A DNA stretch of 13,263 nucleotides from Clostridiaceae bacterium (GCA_016295895.1 JAEDKI010000043.1:1-13263), one strand, 5' to 3'. Positions 6,395 through 13,263 are shown, counted from the first letter of the stretch. Notes: generated by a model from the letters alone, not told the origin. A program made the numbers and translations.

Positions 6395-7753
6395 TCATTC
6401 AATATGCTTCAGCGTTGCTTTTGCCATCTCGGAAATACTTACCGTTCCGACGCCGAAAATCGAGGTATGAATCTTATCGTTTACGGGCTTTTTCCACTCC
6501 TCGCCGATGCCGTCAATGCCGTTTCTCATGCCGAGAACCGAACCGACGGTTGCGCCGTTGCAGTCGGTGTCAAAGCCTGTTTCGACCGCCATGCAAATTG
6601 ATTTTCCGAAGTCTCCCCCGCCGTAAAGCAAAGCGGCGGCAACTATCATTGCGTTTGAAACCGTGTGGCACCATCCGTGACCCGAATATTCATCGAATAG
6701 GGTATGAATTTTTTTGAATTCGTCTGCCTGAGGCACTCCGCTTCTATAGTCTTCAAGCACGCCGGCAATTGCTTCATAAAGCCTTGAAGAAGCGGGAATC
6801 TGAGCAATACCGCCGAGGATGATGTCCTCAATGCTGTCCGTAACTGCTGCGCAGGCAATCATCGCAGAAGCAAACATTTCGCCGTAAATTCCGTTTTTGA
6901 TGTGTGAAATGCTCGCATCTCTGAACGCCATATCCGCCGCCTGCTCGGGTTTGCCGGGATTGATATAGCCGAAATAATCGCCTCTTATCTGAGCGCCGAT
7001 CCATTCACGGTATGGGTTCTCGTTAATTGCCGAAATCGGCGGCTCATAGCCCTTGATAAAGTTCTGAAAAGCCACTCTTTCGGCTGTAAAATAAGCATTT
7101 ATCGGCTGATATTTTATCCATGCTTCGGCAACATCGGCAGGCTTAAAATCTCTGCCGTAATCGTTGATTATTTTCTGAGCAAGAACAACATAATTTGTGT
7201 CATCGTCAACGGGCATTCCGTCAACGGTGTCAGCATATGCCTTGCCACGAAGCTGAAATTTGAAATTTTCGCACATTTCATCGGTTATATCGGTGCTCAG
7301 AATATATCTGTGCATGGGATAGTTCCCGCTATGTTTAAGCAGAGGTACAAGTTCGTCGGTTCTTATGCACTCAACAGGCTTACCGAGCAGACATCCGCAG
7401 GCTCTTCCCATCCATGCGCCGTGAATTTTGCTTTCAAGAGTTTTTTCATCAAGAGAATTTTCCTTGAAGCTATGCTCTTTTCTCAACACTTTTATTTCAT
7501 CAAGAGTTGACGGCTCGTTATATTTATAATCGTCTCTGATTTTTGCCGAACGGACTATTTTCTGAATAACATCGGCAAAATCTTTCTTAATCCCGGTATT
7601 TTCAAGCTTTGAGACCGCTTCAAATAATTCTTTGTATTGTTCAATGCACAGCCCCTCATCGATACACTGCGCATATTCAACCATAATATCGTTCGCATAC
7701 GATGCCCACGAATCGAGCTTTTCATAATTCGGTTTTATTTTCAAATTAATCAT
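6395..7753 (-). CDS. ADP-ribosylglycohydrolase (ARH/DraG) family protein
   Basis: A probable magnesium-dependent N- or O-ribosyl hydrolase of 452 residues, cytoplasmic. The ARH core starts near residue 108: KIHGAWMGRACGCLLGKP (109-126) is the usual opening, DDDT (183-186) supplies metal-binding acids, and ETGFDTDCNGATVGSVLG (391-408) is the second metal site with Asp 395, Asp 397 and Asn 399. The catalytic layout is therefore complete. Residues 1-107 are a polar, probably helical extension not found in short ARH proteins. The next gene is a ribokinase, which suggests that the product is ribose or a ribosyl compound rather than a de-modified protein; this is inference. ATG 7753 has its AAAGG directly adjacent (no spacer), whereas a TTG at 7744 is 9 bases away and may be the true start, giving 449 residues. 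Confidence 0.88.
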   Translation of the reverse strand: MINLKIKPNYEKLDSWASYANDIMVEYAQCIDEGLCIEQYKELFEAVSKLENTGIKKDFADVIQKIVRSAKIRDDYKYNEPSTLDEIKVLRKEHSFKENSLDEKTLESKIHGAWMGRACGCLLGKPVECIRTDELVPLLKHSGNYPMHRYILSTDITDEMCENFKFQLRGKAYADTVDGMPVDDDTNYVVLAQKIINDYGRDFKPADVAEAWIKYQPINAYFTAERVAFQNFIKGYEPPISAINENPYREWIGAQIRGDYFGYINPGKPEQAADMAFRDASISHIKNGIYGEMFASAMIACAAVTDSIEDIILGGIAQIPASSRLYEAIAGVLEDYRSGVPQADEFKKIHTLFDEYSGHGWCHTVSNAMIVAAALLYGGGDFGKSICMAVETGFDTDCNGATVGSVLGMRNGIDGIGEEWKKPVNDKIHTSIFGVGTVSISEMAKATLKHIE

Positions 7754-7758
7754 CCTTT
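7754..7758 (-). promoter_or_regulatory. Ribosome binding site that puts the ARH-gene start in doubt
   Basis: On the minus strand AAAGG abuts the ATG at 7753 with no spacer, too close for normal initiation. The in-frame TTG at 7744 (fourth codon) is 9 bases downstream of the site, an ordinary distance. No other purine-rich site is seen in the 19 bases between this gene and the phosphoesterase stop. Confidence 0.5.
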
Positions 7759-7772
7759 CACGGTATATGCGC

Positions 7773-9431
7773 TCAGGATATCAACGCTCCGATAATGATA
7801 TTGATATACATAATGAATCTTGAATAAGCGGAGACGATAAAGCCGCAAACGCTTGAAAAGCCGTTTGTCTGAGCTCCGTAGCCCGGAACCGTTCCGCTGA
7901 TATTATTAACGCCGTCGTTATCTTCGCCGAAGGCTTCAATAACTACCGAAATAACAGCCGCAGCAAAGCGTTCAGACGGAGTTGAGATGCCGAGAGAAGC
8001 TATCTTTTCGCTTAAGCCCGTTCCGCTCAGAACCGCATCCGCAGCAGATGACAGGAAGCTGTCGGTTTTTCCTCTTATTATTCCTCTGAGCGCAACCTTA
8101 GCCGCACCGAGAGCAATCTTTGCTTCAACGCTGTTACTGCCATAGATTTTGTTGCCTGCTATATAATTCAGCGACACCTCGCCCGCCATATCCCAAACTG
8201 TGCTGTATTTACTGCCAGGAATGTTAACTCCGCATTTCTCGGCAAGCTCGCTGACGCTGTTTTCTCCGTAAAGAGGCATATCGAACAGATTGTTTACTGC
8301 TTTGCAGGAATCGTCAATAAAGCCGTAAATCGGGCTACTCTCGCTGATTCCGAGACCCTCTGCAGAAATCATCTTTTTTATATCGTCAATGTTTTCTTTT
8401 TTCTGCTTTTCAGCCGCAAATGCGAAAAAATCGGTTGCCATTGCATTAAGGCGTTCTTCGGAATAGCCCGAAACAACGGAGCTGAGTGCATCGGTATCGA
8501 TACTGTTGACGGTCTTCATTTCATAGCTTATGGCTTTATCCGTGAGGCTGAACTGCCTGTACTGCAAAGGATACTGCGAAATTGCGGCAGAGCAGAAATC
8601 ATAGATAACATTGCCCGACGGGCTTGTATAAGAAACGGCATCTGCATTGTGAGTATGTCCGGTGAAAACCAGCTTGATTCCCCAATCAGCAAACAACGAA
8701 GCATATGTTCTCGGTAAAGGAACAATATATTTATCCTGAGTGATAAGCTCCAAAGGCATATGTTCAAGCAGATTATGGTGCATTATCAGAATAGGATATC
8801 TTCCGCTGTCGGTTATTGCCTTTGCCTGCTTTCTGACCCAATCCACTCTCTTGTAATCAACTCCGCAGGTAAGATGATACTGCTCATCACAGCTGTCAAG
8901 GGCTATCAAGCCGTATTTGTCATTGAGATTGACGGCGTATGAACAGCAGCTCTCGTCAACCGAAAAAGCCTTATCATAGCCGAATTCATAATAAACCTCT
9001 CTGAACTTTGCAGAATCCGTGAAGGTATCAGTGCCGTTATCATGGTTGCCGTTGATAACATAGACCTGTTTGCCCGTTGCCTGCTCAAAATCTCTGAACT
9101 TCTGAGCCAATGCGTAATGATCCTCAACAAAATCTCTGCCGTAGGTTACAAGGTCGCCTGAGAGCAAAACGAAATCACAGCCGTCATCCTCAGCACATTG
9201 GCGGAGAAATTCATCGATAATAAAACCGCTCTCGTGCTGATACTTTTTCCCCTCGATGTTTGAACCGAAGCTTTCGGCAACAACATAATCATCGGCATTC
9301 GGAAGCGGATGAACATAATGAAGGTCCGTTGCAACCGCAAATCCGCAGGAATCATCTGCGGCATATGCAGAAACACAAAGTGAAGAAATAAATATTAACA
9401 GAGCGATTGATAAACATAATAATCTTTTCAT
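7773..9431 (-). CDS. Exported calcineurin-like metallophosphoesterase
   Basis: A secreted or surface phosphoesterase of 552 residues. Residues 1-24 are a signal peptide (basic MKR, hydrophobic core, likely cleavage after AYA before ADD). The catalytic domain follows directly, with the five metal-binding blocks in order: ATDLHY (Asp 36, His 38), GDLVTYG (92-98), GNHD (128-131), MHH (His 218) and GHTH (258-261). Residues from about 300 to 520 show no domain I recognise. The last 24 residues (529-552) are hydrophobic with one Arg and may anchor the protein to the membrane. Substrate cannot be read from sequence; the family includes nucleotidases, phosphodiesterases and phosphatases. AAAGG lies 12 bases before the ATG. 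The downstream ARH-family gene starts 19 bases after the stop, suggesting one transcript and perhaps a nucleotide-derived substrate. Confidence 0.88.
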   Translation of the reverse strand: MKRLLCLSIALLIFISSLCVSAYAADDSCGFAVATDLHYVHPLPNADDYVVAESFGSNIEGKKYQHESGFIIDEFLRQCAEDDGCDFVLLSGDLVTYGRDFVEDHYALAQKFRDFEQATGKQVYVINGNHDNGTDTFTDSAKFREVYYEFGYDKAFSVDESCCSYAVNLNDKYGLIALDSCDEQYHLTCGVDYKRVDWVRKQAKAITDSGRYPILIMHHNLLEHMPLELITQDKYIVPLPRTYASLFADWGIKLVFTGHTHNADAVSYTSPSGNVIYDFCSAAISQYPLQYRQFSLTDKAISYEMKTVNSIDTDALSSVVSGYSEERLNAMATDFFAFAAEKQKKENIDDIKKMISAEGLGISESSPIYGFIDDSCKAVNNLFDMPLYGENSVSELAEKCGVNIPGSKYSTVWDMAGEVSLNYIAGNKIYGSNSVEAKIALGAAKVALRGIIRGKTDSFLSSAADAVLSGTGLSEKIASLGISTPSERFAAAVISVVIEAFGEDNDGVNNISGTVPGYGAQTNGFSSVCGFIVSAYSRFIMYINIIIGALIS

Positions 9432-9464
9432 GGCTTTTATACACCTTTCAGTTTTTTCTTATTC

Positions 9465-9493
9465 ACTTTATCATAAATGTCTGTTGGATTCAA
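9465..9493 (-). promoter_or_regulatory. Possible promoter of the metallophosphoesterase cluster
   Basis: On the minus strand TTGAAT (complement of 9488-9493), a 17-base spacer and TAAAGT (complement of 9465-9470) resemble a sigma-70/SigA promoter, each box matching 4 of 6 consensus bases. It lies between the terminator of the upstream unit and the phosphoesterase start, about 33 bases ahead of the ATG. The match is modest, but a promoter is expected here. Confidence 0.45.
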
Positions 9494-9512
9494 TGTATCC
9501 TGTATCACTACA

Positions 9513-9552
9513 ATAAAAACGGCTTGCATCGGTTGATACTCCGACACAAGCC
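9513..9552 (-). terminator. Intrinsic terminator of the ireB unit
   Basis: The arms 9521-9532 and 9541-9552 form a 12-bp stem with two G-U wobbles on the minus strand (GGCTTGTGTCGG with CCGATGCAAGCC) and an 8-base loop. The minus-strand sequence continues GTTTTTATTG, a T-tract. It lies 22 bases past the stop of the 97-residue protein gene and separates that unit from the phosphoesterase cluster. Confidence 0.85.
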
Positions 9553-9574
9553 ATTGCCGGTATTCAGTTCATGT

Positions 9575-9868
9575 TCAGGCAGTTTCTTTAAGCTCTCTCT
9601 CAAGCCAGATGCAACCGATATCCATAGCGTTATAAATACCAATACGCTCGGCTTTCTTGACAATCTTGTCTTTCATTCTGACCTCGGGGTCGGTTCTGAC
9701 AAGCTGAACAACTACCCTGCCCGCAACCTCAACGCCTTTGACCTCACGGGTGCTTGTTATCTGCATGATAACAACATAGGGATCGCTCATGTAGCCGTAA
9801 TAAATTGTTTTGCCGTTTCTGACAAGAGGTCTGCCCTTATACATAAGAAAGTTATTTTTCTTTGCCAT
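9575..9868 (-). CDS. Conserved-looking hypothetical protein, 97 residues, co-transcribed with ireB
   Basis: I do not recognise a named family. The 97-residue protein begins with a basic segment (MAKKNNFLMYKGRPLVRNGK), continues with alternating hydrophobic residues that suggest beta strands (YVVIMQITST, GVEVAGRVVVQLV), then a Lys-rich probable helix (DKIVKKAERIG) and a final helix (NAMDIGCIWLERELKE). There is no signal peptide or membrane segment and only one Cys, so it is probably a small cytoplasmic protein. It is clearly a gene: GGAGGAG lies 8 bases before the ATG, it starts 21 bases after the ireB stop, and an intrinsic terminator follows. Its partnership with ireB suggests a link to PASTA-kinase signalling or simply a shared promoter; neither can be told from sequence. 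Confidence 0.85.
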   Translation of the reverse strand: MAKKNNFLMYKGRPLVRNGKTIYYGYMSDPYVVIMQITSTREVKGVEVAGRVVVQLVRTDPEVRMKDKIVKKAERIGIYNAMDIGCIWLERELKETA

Positions 9869-9889
9869 AAATATTGCTCCTCCAAGTTA

Positions 9890-10138
9890 TTATTTTATTC
9901 CGAGATAGCACTTTACCATCGCTTGAAGAAGCTCGTCTCTGTCGAGCCTTCTGACAAGGCTGCGTGCATTGTTATGGGTCGTTATATAGGTCGGGTCCTC
10001 GGAGAGGATATAGCCGACGATCTGGCTGATTGAGTTGTAGCCCTTTTCGTTCAAGGCCTCATAGACGGCAAGAAGATTCTTTTTCATCTCCGCTTCATTT
10101 TCATCCTTAATCGAAAATTTGATTGTCTTATCAGTCAT
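9890..10138 (-). CDS. ireB: IreB family regulatory phosphoprotein (UPF0297/YrzL)
   Basis: A small cytoplasmic protein of 82 residues, the usual length. In Enterococcus faecalis IreB is phosphorylated by the PASTA-domain Ser/Thr kinase IreK and reduces cephalosporin resistance. The family hallmark is clear: VYEALNEKGYN (25-35), ISQIVGYILSEDPTYIT (37-53), HNNARSLVRRLDRDEL (55-70). The N-terminus MTDKTIKF lines up with the E. faecalis segment carrying its phosphorylated threonines, which would be Thr 2 and Thr 5 here. GGAGGTG lies 7 bases before the ATG. In many Bacillota the gene sits with ruvX (yqgF) and a DUF1292 gene, downstream of alaS; here it follows pheT and is followed by an unrelated small gene. 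The family call is firm; function in this organism is inferred from the family. Confidence 0.95.
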   Translation of the reverse strand: MTDKTIKFSIKDENEAEMKKNLLAVYEALNEKGYNSISQIVGYILSEDPTYITTHNNARSLVRRLDRDELLQAMVKCYLGIK

Positions 10139-10162
10139 TTTCGGTCACCTCCGTACCATCAT

Positions 10163-10191
10163 ATTATATAACACCTTTCAAAATAAAACAA
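10163..10191 (-). promoter_or_regulatory. SigA-type promoter of the ireB unit
   Basis: On the minus strand TTGTTT (complement of 10186-10191), a 17-base spacer and a perfect TATAAT (complement of 10163-10168) lie 25 bases before the ireB start codon. The spacing is ideal and the -10 box is consensus; the -35 box matches only its first three bases. The -35 region overlaps the possible pheT terminator. Confidence 0.75.
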
Positions 10192-10245
10192 TGCTTTTTT
10201 TGAAAAAGTTACCGGATATTAATAATTTAATTTCAAATAAGCATT
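10178..10245 (-). terminator. Possible weak terminator of pheST
   Basis: Right after the pheT stop, 10231-10245 can pair with 10190-10205 (7 bp, a 1-by-2 internal loop, 7 bp; AATGCTT with AAGCATT, TTTGAAA with TTTCAAA) around a 25-base AT-rich loop. The minus strand then reads GTTTTATTTTG. The stem is AT-rich and the loop long, so it may be weak and leave read-through into ireB. Confidence 0.35.
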
Positions 10246-12609
10246 TTATGCTCTTAATGTTACGCCGATTTTGCCGAGATTTGCAAGAATTTCATCAATC
10301 CAGCCCTGAACCTCTTCCATTTCGAGCGTTCTGTCCATAGCCGCAAAGACAAGGCGAACGGTGATGCTTCTGAAGCCGAGCTTCTCATAGGTATCGATTA
10401 CCCTTGCGCTTTCAAGCTCCGAAAGGCCGAGAGTCTCCCAGCAAGCGGCGATATCCGAATACTTGATATTCTCGGGAATAACGATTGAAAGGTCATAATA
10501 AGTAGACTGCTGAGTGCTCGGCTCTCTGAAAGCGATTGCGCTCGCATTTATTGCGCTGAAGTCGCCGAGATCAATTTCAAAGCAGACTGCCGCCGCAGTT
10601 TTGTCAAGCTTTGAACGGTTGGCGGGATGAAGGGCGCAGAGAACGCCTACCTTTTCGCCGTCAATGAGAATTTCGGCCGTATTCTTCGGATGCTGCCATG
10701 CATGAACGGGAGCAATCTTGTTATAACGGGCTTCTTTCTGCTTGACGGTGCCGACAATGCAGTTGATTATCTCAACAGCCTTGAAATAGAGCGATTTTTC
10801 GTTGCCGCTCTTATCGTAAAGCACAACTCCGAGACGCTTACGCTCGTTGCACATTCCGTTTTCGTCAGTTCCGTCAACGACTCTGCCTGCCTCAAATATT
10901 CCGAATTTTTCGGCAAAATCCTTGTTCTCCTGAGTCATTGAAAGCAGGGTCGGGAGCATTGAATTTCTCAGAACGCCGTTTTCGGAGCTTTCGATGTTGA
11001 GAACCTTGACATTATCCTCAACCTCAATGCCGAGCTTCTTAAACTTTCTGCCGTCGCACCAGATATAGGAATGAACCTCGTGCAAGCCGTATTTCTTAAC
11101 AAGAATATCCTTGATTTCAGCGTCCTCAAGCCTTGCATAATCGTTGGGAACGGGCTTTAACGGGCTGTTGGTGGTTGCGATTTCAAAGTTATCGTAGCCG
11201 TAGATTCTTGTTATTTCTTCGATGATATCGGCTTTAATCGTGACATCCTTCGTTGCTCTCCACGAGGGAACCTTAACGGTATAATTGCCGCTTTCACACT
11301 CTACACCGAAGCCGAGAGAAACAAGAGTTTTCGTTATCTGCTCGTCGCTGATGTCGATACCCGTGTAACGGTCAACATATTTTTTATCAAAAGAAAGAGT
11401 GATTTCGGGATATTTCCTGACATACTCGTCTGTGAGCTTTGAAGCAACTCTTGCGCCCGAATCGATGTCCTTGACAAGCTTTACGAATCTGCCGACCGCC
11501 GCAAGGGTCAGCTCGGGATCGAGCATTTTTTCATATCTTGCGCTGGCGTCGGTTCTGTGGCCGAGCCTTGAAGAAGATTTGCGGATGCTTACGCCGTCAA
11601 AGTTTGCGGATTCAAGCACAACAGAGCCTGTATCTTCAATGATTTCGGATTCAAGACCGCCCATGATTCCCGCAATGCCGACGGGAGTGTCGCCGTTGCA
11701 GATCATCAGGGTTTCTTCATCAATGGTTCTTTCAACTCCGTCAAGGGTTTTGAACTGCATTTTCTCCTTGGGGGTTGTAACAACAATATTATCAATGGCG
11801 TTGCCTGCGAATGCGTGAGTCGGCTGACCGATTTCAAGCATGATATAGTTTGTGACATCGGCAAGCAGGTTAATGCCTCTCATTCCGCAGTAATAAAGGC
11901 GGATTCTCATATCGAGCGGGCTCTTGTTCTTGGTTATATTATCCATCTTGATGCAGGAATATCTGTAAACAAGGTCTTTTCTGCCGATGGTAACATCAAC
12001 CTTTTCATCGCCGTCATAGGAGAGATCGCCCAGCTCAAGAGGTTTAAGCTCTCTGCCTGCAAGGGCGGCAAACTCTCTTGCGATTCCGTAGTGACCCCAA
12101 AGGTCGGGGCGGTTGGTGAGGGATTTATTATCAACCTCAAAAATTATATCGTCAATGGGATAGATTGACTTTATATCCGTGCCGTTTTCAAGCGACGGGT
12201 CAAGCACCATGATGCCCGAATGGTCGTCGCTGATGCCGAGCTCTTTTTCAGAACAGCACATACCCTCGGATTCATATCCCGCAACGCTTGCAACCTTGAT
12301 TTCACCTGCGCATACTCTGCCGCCTGCAAGAGCAAGAGCGACTTTCTGACCAACGGCAACATTCGGAGCGCCGCAAACGATATTGCAGACCTTGCTGCCT
12401 GCGTCAACCTTCAGAAGATGAAGCTTATTTGAATTGGGATGGTTCTCAACCGAAAGAATCTCGCCGACAACAACATTCTGAACATCGGCGCCTTTTTCAA
12501 TTATATCCTCAACCTCGGCGGTTGCAAGAGTGAAGCTGTTGATAAGCTTTTTAATATCCAGACCGTCAAGGTCAACATAGTCTTTTATCCAATTAATTGA
12601 AACAAACAT
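10246..12609 (-). CDS. pheT: Phenylalanyl-tRNA synthetase beta subunit
   Basis: Beta chain of the alpha2-beta2 enzyme that charges tRNA-Phe; it binds the tRNA and edits misactivated tyrosine. The 787 residues match the long bacterial form. An N-terminal segment (MFVSINWIKDYVDL) leads into the EMAP/OB tRNA-binding domain at about 40-150 (HPNSNKLHLLKVD, CNIVCGAPNVAVGQKV, EKELGISDDHSGI). NRPDLWGHYGIARE (166-179) precedes the B3/B4 editing region, which contains the DVTNYIMLEIGQPTHAF stretch; the B5 domain and catalytic-like core follow, and a C-terminal FDX-ACB anticodon-binding domain starts near 700. GGAGG lies 8 bases before the ATG, inside the last codons of pheS, with only 3 bases between the genes, so the two subunits are translationally linked. 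Nothing looks broken. Confidence 0.98.
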   Translation of the reverse strand: MFVSINWIKDYVDLDGLDIKKLINSFTLATAEVEDIIEKGADVQNVVVGEILSVENHPNSNKLHLLKVDAGSKVCNIVCGAPNVAVGQKVALALAGGRVCAGEIKVASVAGYESEGMCCSEKELGISDDHSGIMVLDPSLENGTDIKSIYPIDDIIFEVDNKSLTNRPDLWGHYGIAREFAALAGRELKPLELGDLSYDGDEKVDVTIGRKDLVYRYSCIKMDNITKNKSPLDMRIRLYYCGMRGINLLADVTNYIMLEIGQPTHAFAGNAIDNIVVTTPKEKMQFKTLDGVERTIDEETLMICNGDTPVGIAGIMGGLESEIIEDTGSVVLESANFDGVSIRKSSSRLGHRTDASARYEKMLDPELTLAAVGRFVKLVKDIDSGARVASKLTDEYVRKYPEITLSFDKKYVDRYTGIDISDEQITKTLVSLGFGVECESGNYTVKVPSWRATKDVTIKADIIEEITRIYGYDNFEIATTNSPLKPVPNDYARLEDAEIKDILVKKYGLHEVHSYIWCDGRKFKKLGIEVEDNVKVLNIESSENGVLRNSMLPTLLSMTQENKDFAEKFGIFEAGRVVDGTDENGMCNERKRLGVVLYDKSGNEKSLYFKAVEIINCIVGTVKQKEARYNKIAPVHAWQHPKNTAEILIDGEKVGVLCALHPANRSKLDKTAAAVCFEIDLGDFSAINASAIAFREPSTQQSTYYDLSIVIPENIKYSDIAACWETLGLSELESARVIDTYEKLGFRSITVRLVFAAMDRTLEMEEVQGWIDEILANLGKIGVTLRA

Positions 12610-12612
12610 TGT

Positions 12613-13263
12613 TTATGCCTCCTTACTTTCGTTCTCAGGTCTGGTGAAGGATTTCTCCGTGAACTGCGAAAGGGCTTTGAGATTGCCGCTGTTGAACACT
12701 CGGATATCCTTAACGCCGTATCTCATCATGGCAAGTCTCGTCATGCCGAGACCGAAAGCAAAGCCCGTGTATTTTTCGGGGTCAATGCCTGCGGCTGTGA
12801 GAACATTGGGATGAATCATGCCGCAGGGGCAAAGCTCAAGCCAACCCGAATCCTTGCAGGAGGGGCAGCCCTCTCCGCCGCAGATAAGGCACTGAATATC
12901 AAGCTCAAATCCCGGCTCAACGAACGGGAAGAAGCCGGGGCGAAGCCTTACGGTTATATCTCTCTGGAAAACCTCGGAAAGCATGGTTTTCATAAAATAG
13001 ATAAGGTTGGAAATTGAAATATCCTTATCTACCATTATACCCTCCATTTGGAAGAAGGTATTCTCATGGCAGGCATCGATTTTTTCGTTTCTGAAGCATC
13101 TGCCGGGGAAGATTGCACGGATGGGGTTGCCGTTTTCAAGAGAAGAAGCGTATTTTCTCAGAATTGTGTTCTGAGCCGCCGAAGTGTGAGTTTTGAGAAG
13201 CTGACCCGAGCTGAGATAATAGGTATCCTGCATATCTCTTGCGGGGTGATGCTTCGGGATATT
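12613..13263 (-). CDS. pheS: Phenylalanyl-tRNA synthetase alpha subunit (N-terminal part outside window)
   Basis: Catalytic subunit of phenylalanyl-tRNA synthetase. The window holds the C-terminal 216 residues; the frame stays open to the edge, beginning NIPKHHPARDMQDTYYL, so the ATG at 13233 is internal and about the first 120 residues are missing. Class II motif 2 is PGRCFRNEKIDACHENTFFQ and is followed by MEG; motif 3 is GLGMTRLAMMRYGVKDIR. The Phe-site strand RPGFFPFVEPGFELDI is followed at 12856-12891 by CLICGGEGCPSC, two CxxC pairs, then CPCGMIHPNV. I recall such a Cys-rich insert from clostridial PheS proteins; it may bind zinc. The gene is immediately upstream of pheT, as in most bacteria. 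Upstream regulation, for example a T-box, would lie outside the window. Confidence 0.97.
   Translation of the reverse strand, partial: NIPKHHPARDMQDTYYLSSGQLLKTHTSAAQNTILRKYASSLENGNPIRAIFPGRCFRNEKIDACHENTFFQMEGIMVDKDISISNLIYFMKTMLSEVFQRDITVRLRPGFFPFVEPGFELDIQCLICGGEGCPSCKDSGWLELCPCGMIHPNVLTAAGIDPEKYTGFAFGLGMTRLAMMRYGVKDIRVFNSGNLKALSQFTEKSFTRPENESKEA

Noticed and set aside
9407..10033. Plus-strand open frame of 208 codons
   Set aside because: It is antisense to the 97-residue gene, part of ireB and the start of the phosphoesterase, all of which have strong ribosome binding sites or family motifs. Its translation has no recognisable domain and it crosses a terminator.
11399..11818. Plus-strand open frame of 139 codons inside pheT
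   Set aside because: Antisense shadow of a conserved gene; the translation is Ser/Pro/Thr-rich low-information sequence typical of antisense frames.
12856..12891. Two CxxC pairs in PheS as a novel zinc-binding insertion
   Set aside because: I recall the same kind of Cys-rich insert from clostridial PheS proteins, so it looks lineage-typical, not new.
1..13263. Search for CRISPR arrays, insertion sequences, tRNA genes and phage genes
   Set aside because: By eye I found no regular direct repeats, transposase motifs, cloverleaf sequence or phage-type genes on either strand.

Overview
The window looks like chromosome from a low-to-mid GC Bacillota, most likely class Clostridia and plausibly a gut-type Oscillospiraceae/Ruminococcaceae relative. 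The signs are strong AGGAGG-type ribosome binding sites, an IreB protein (a Gram-positive PASTA-kinase substrate), a clostridial-type HPr-like protein, and a PheS with a Cys-rich insert of the kind I recall from Clostridia. The taxonomy is inference. I see no RNA gene, insertion sequence or CRISPR array.

Layout. (1) Positions 1-5261, plus strand: the end of a sugar-uptake operon. In order it encodes a truncated ABC permease, a second permease, an MsmK/MalK-type ATPase, a cytoplasmic GH32 beta-fructosidase, a PfkB fructokinase, and a small HPr-like protein whose start codon lies inside the fructokinase gene. Substrate-binding protein and regulator, if present, lie upstream of the window. An intrinsic terminator follows. 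(2) Positions 5262-5490: a 229-base convergent intergenic region holding two terminators, one per strand, with no gene. (3) Positions 9431-5491, minus strand: a three-gene cluster of an exported metallophosphoesterase, an ADP-ribosylglycohydrolase-family protein and a ribokinase, with a possible promoter of its own. (4) Positions 10138-9575, minus strand: ireB and a 97-residue protein of unknown function, with a good promoter upstream and a good terminator downstream. (5) Positions 13263-10246, minus strand: pheS (truncated by the window end) and pheT, the two subunits of phenylalanyl-tRNA synthetase.

How the genes work together. The first operon reads as a complete route for sucrose or short fructo-oligosaccharides: ATP-driven import, hydrolysis inside the cell, then phosphorylation of the freed fructose. 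The HPr-like protein at its end has lost the phosphocarrier histidine region but keeps the Ser-46-type regulatory site, so it may link the operon to HPr kinase and catabolite control. The second cluster suggests ribose recovery: an exported phosphoesterase, an enzyme that may cleave ribosyl N-glycosidic bonds, and a ribose kinase. The ireB and pheST units are housekeeping or regulatory. The points I find most worth checking are the degenerate HPr, the phosphoesterase-ARH-ribokinase cluster, and the unusual partner of ireB.
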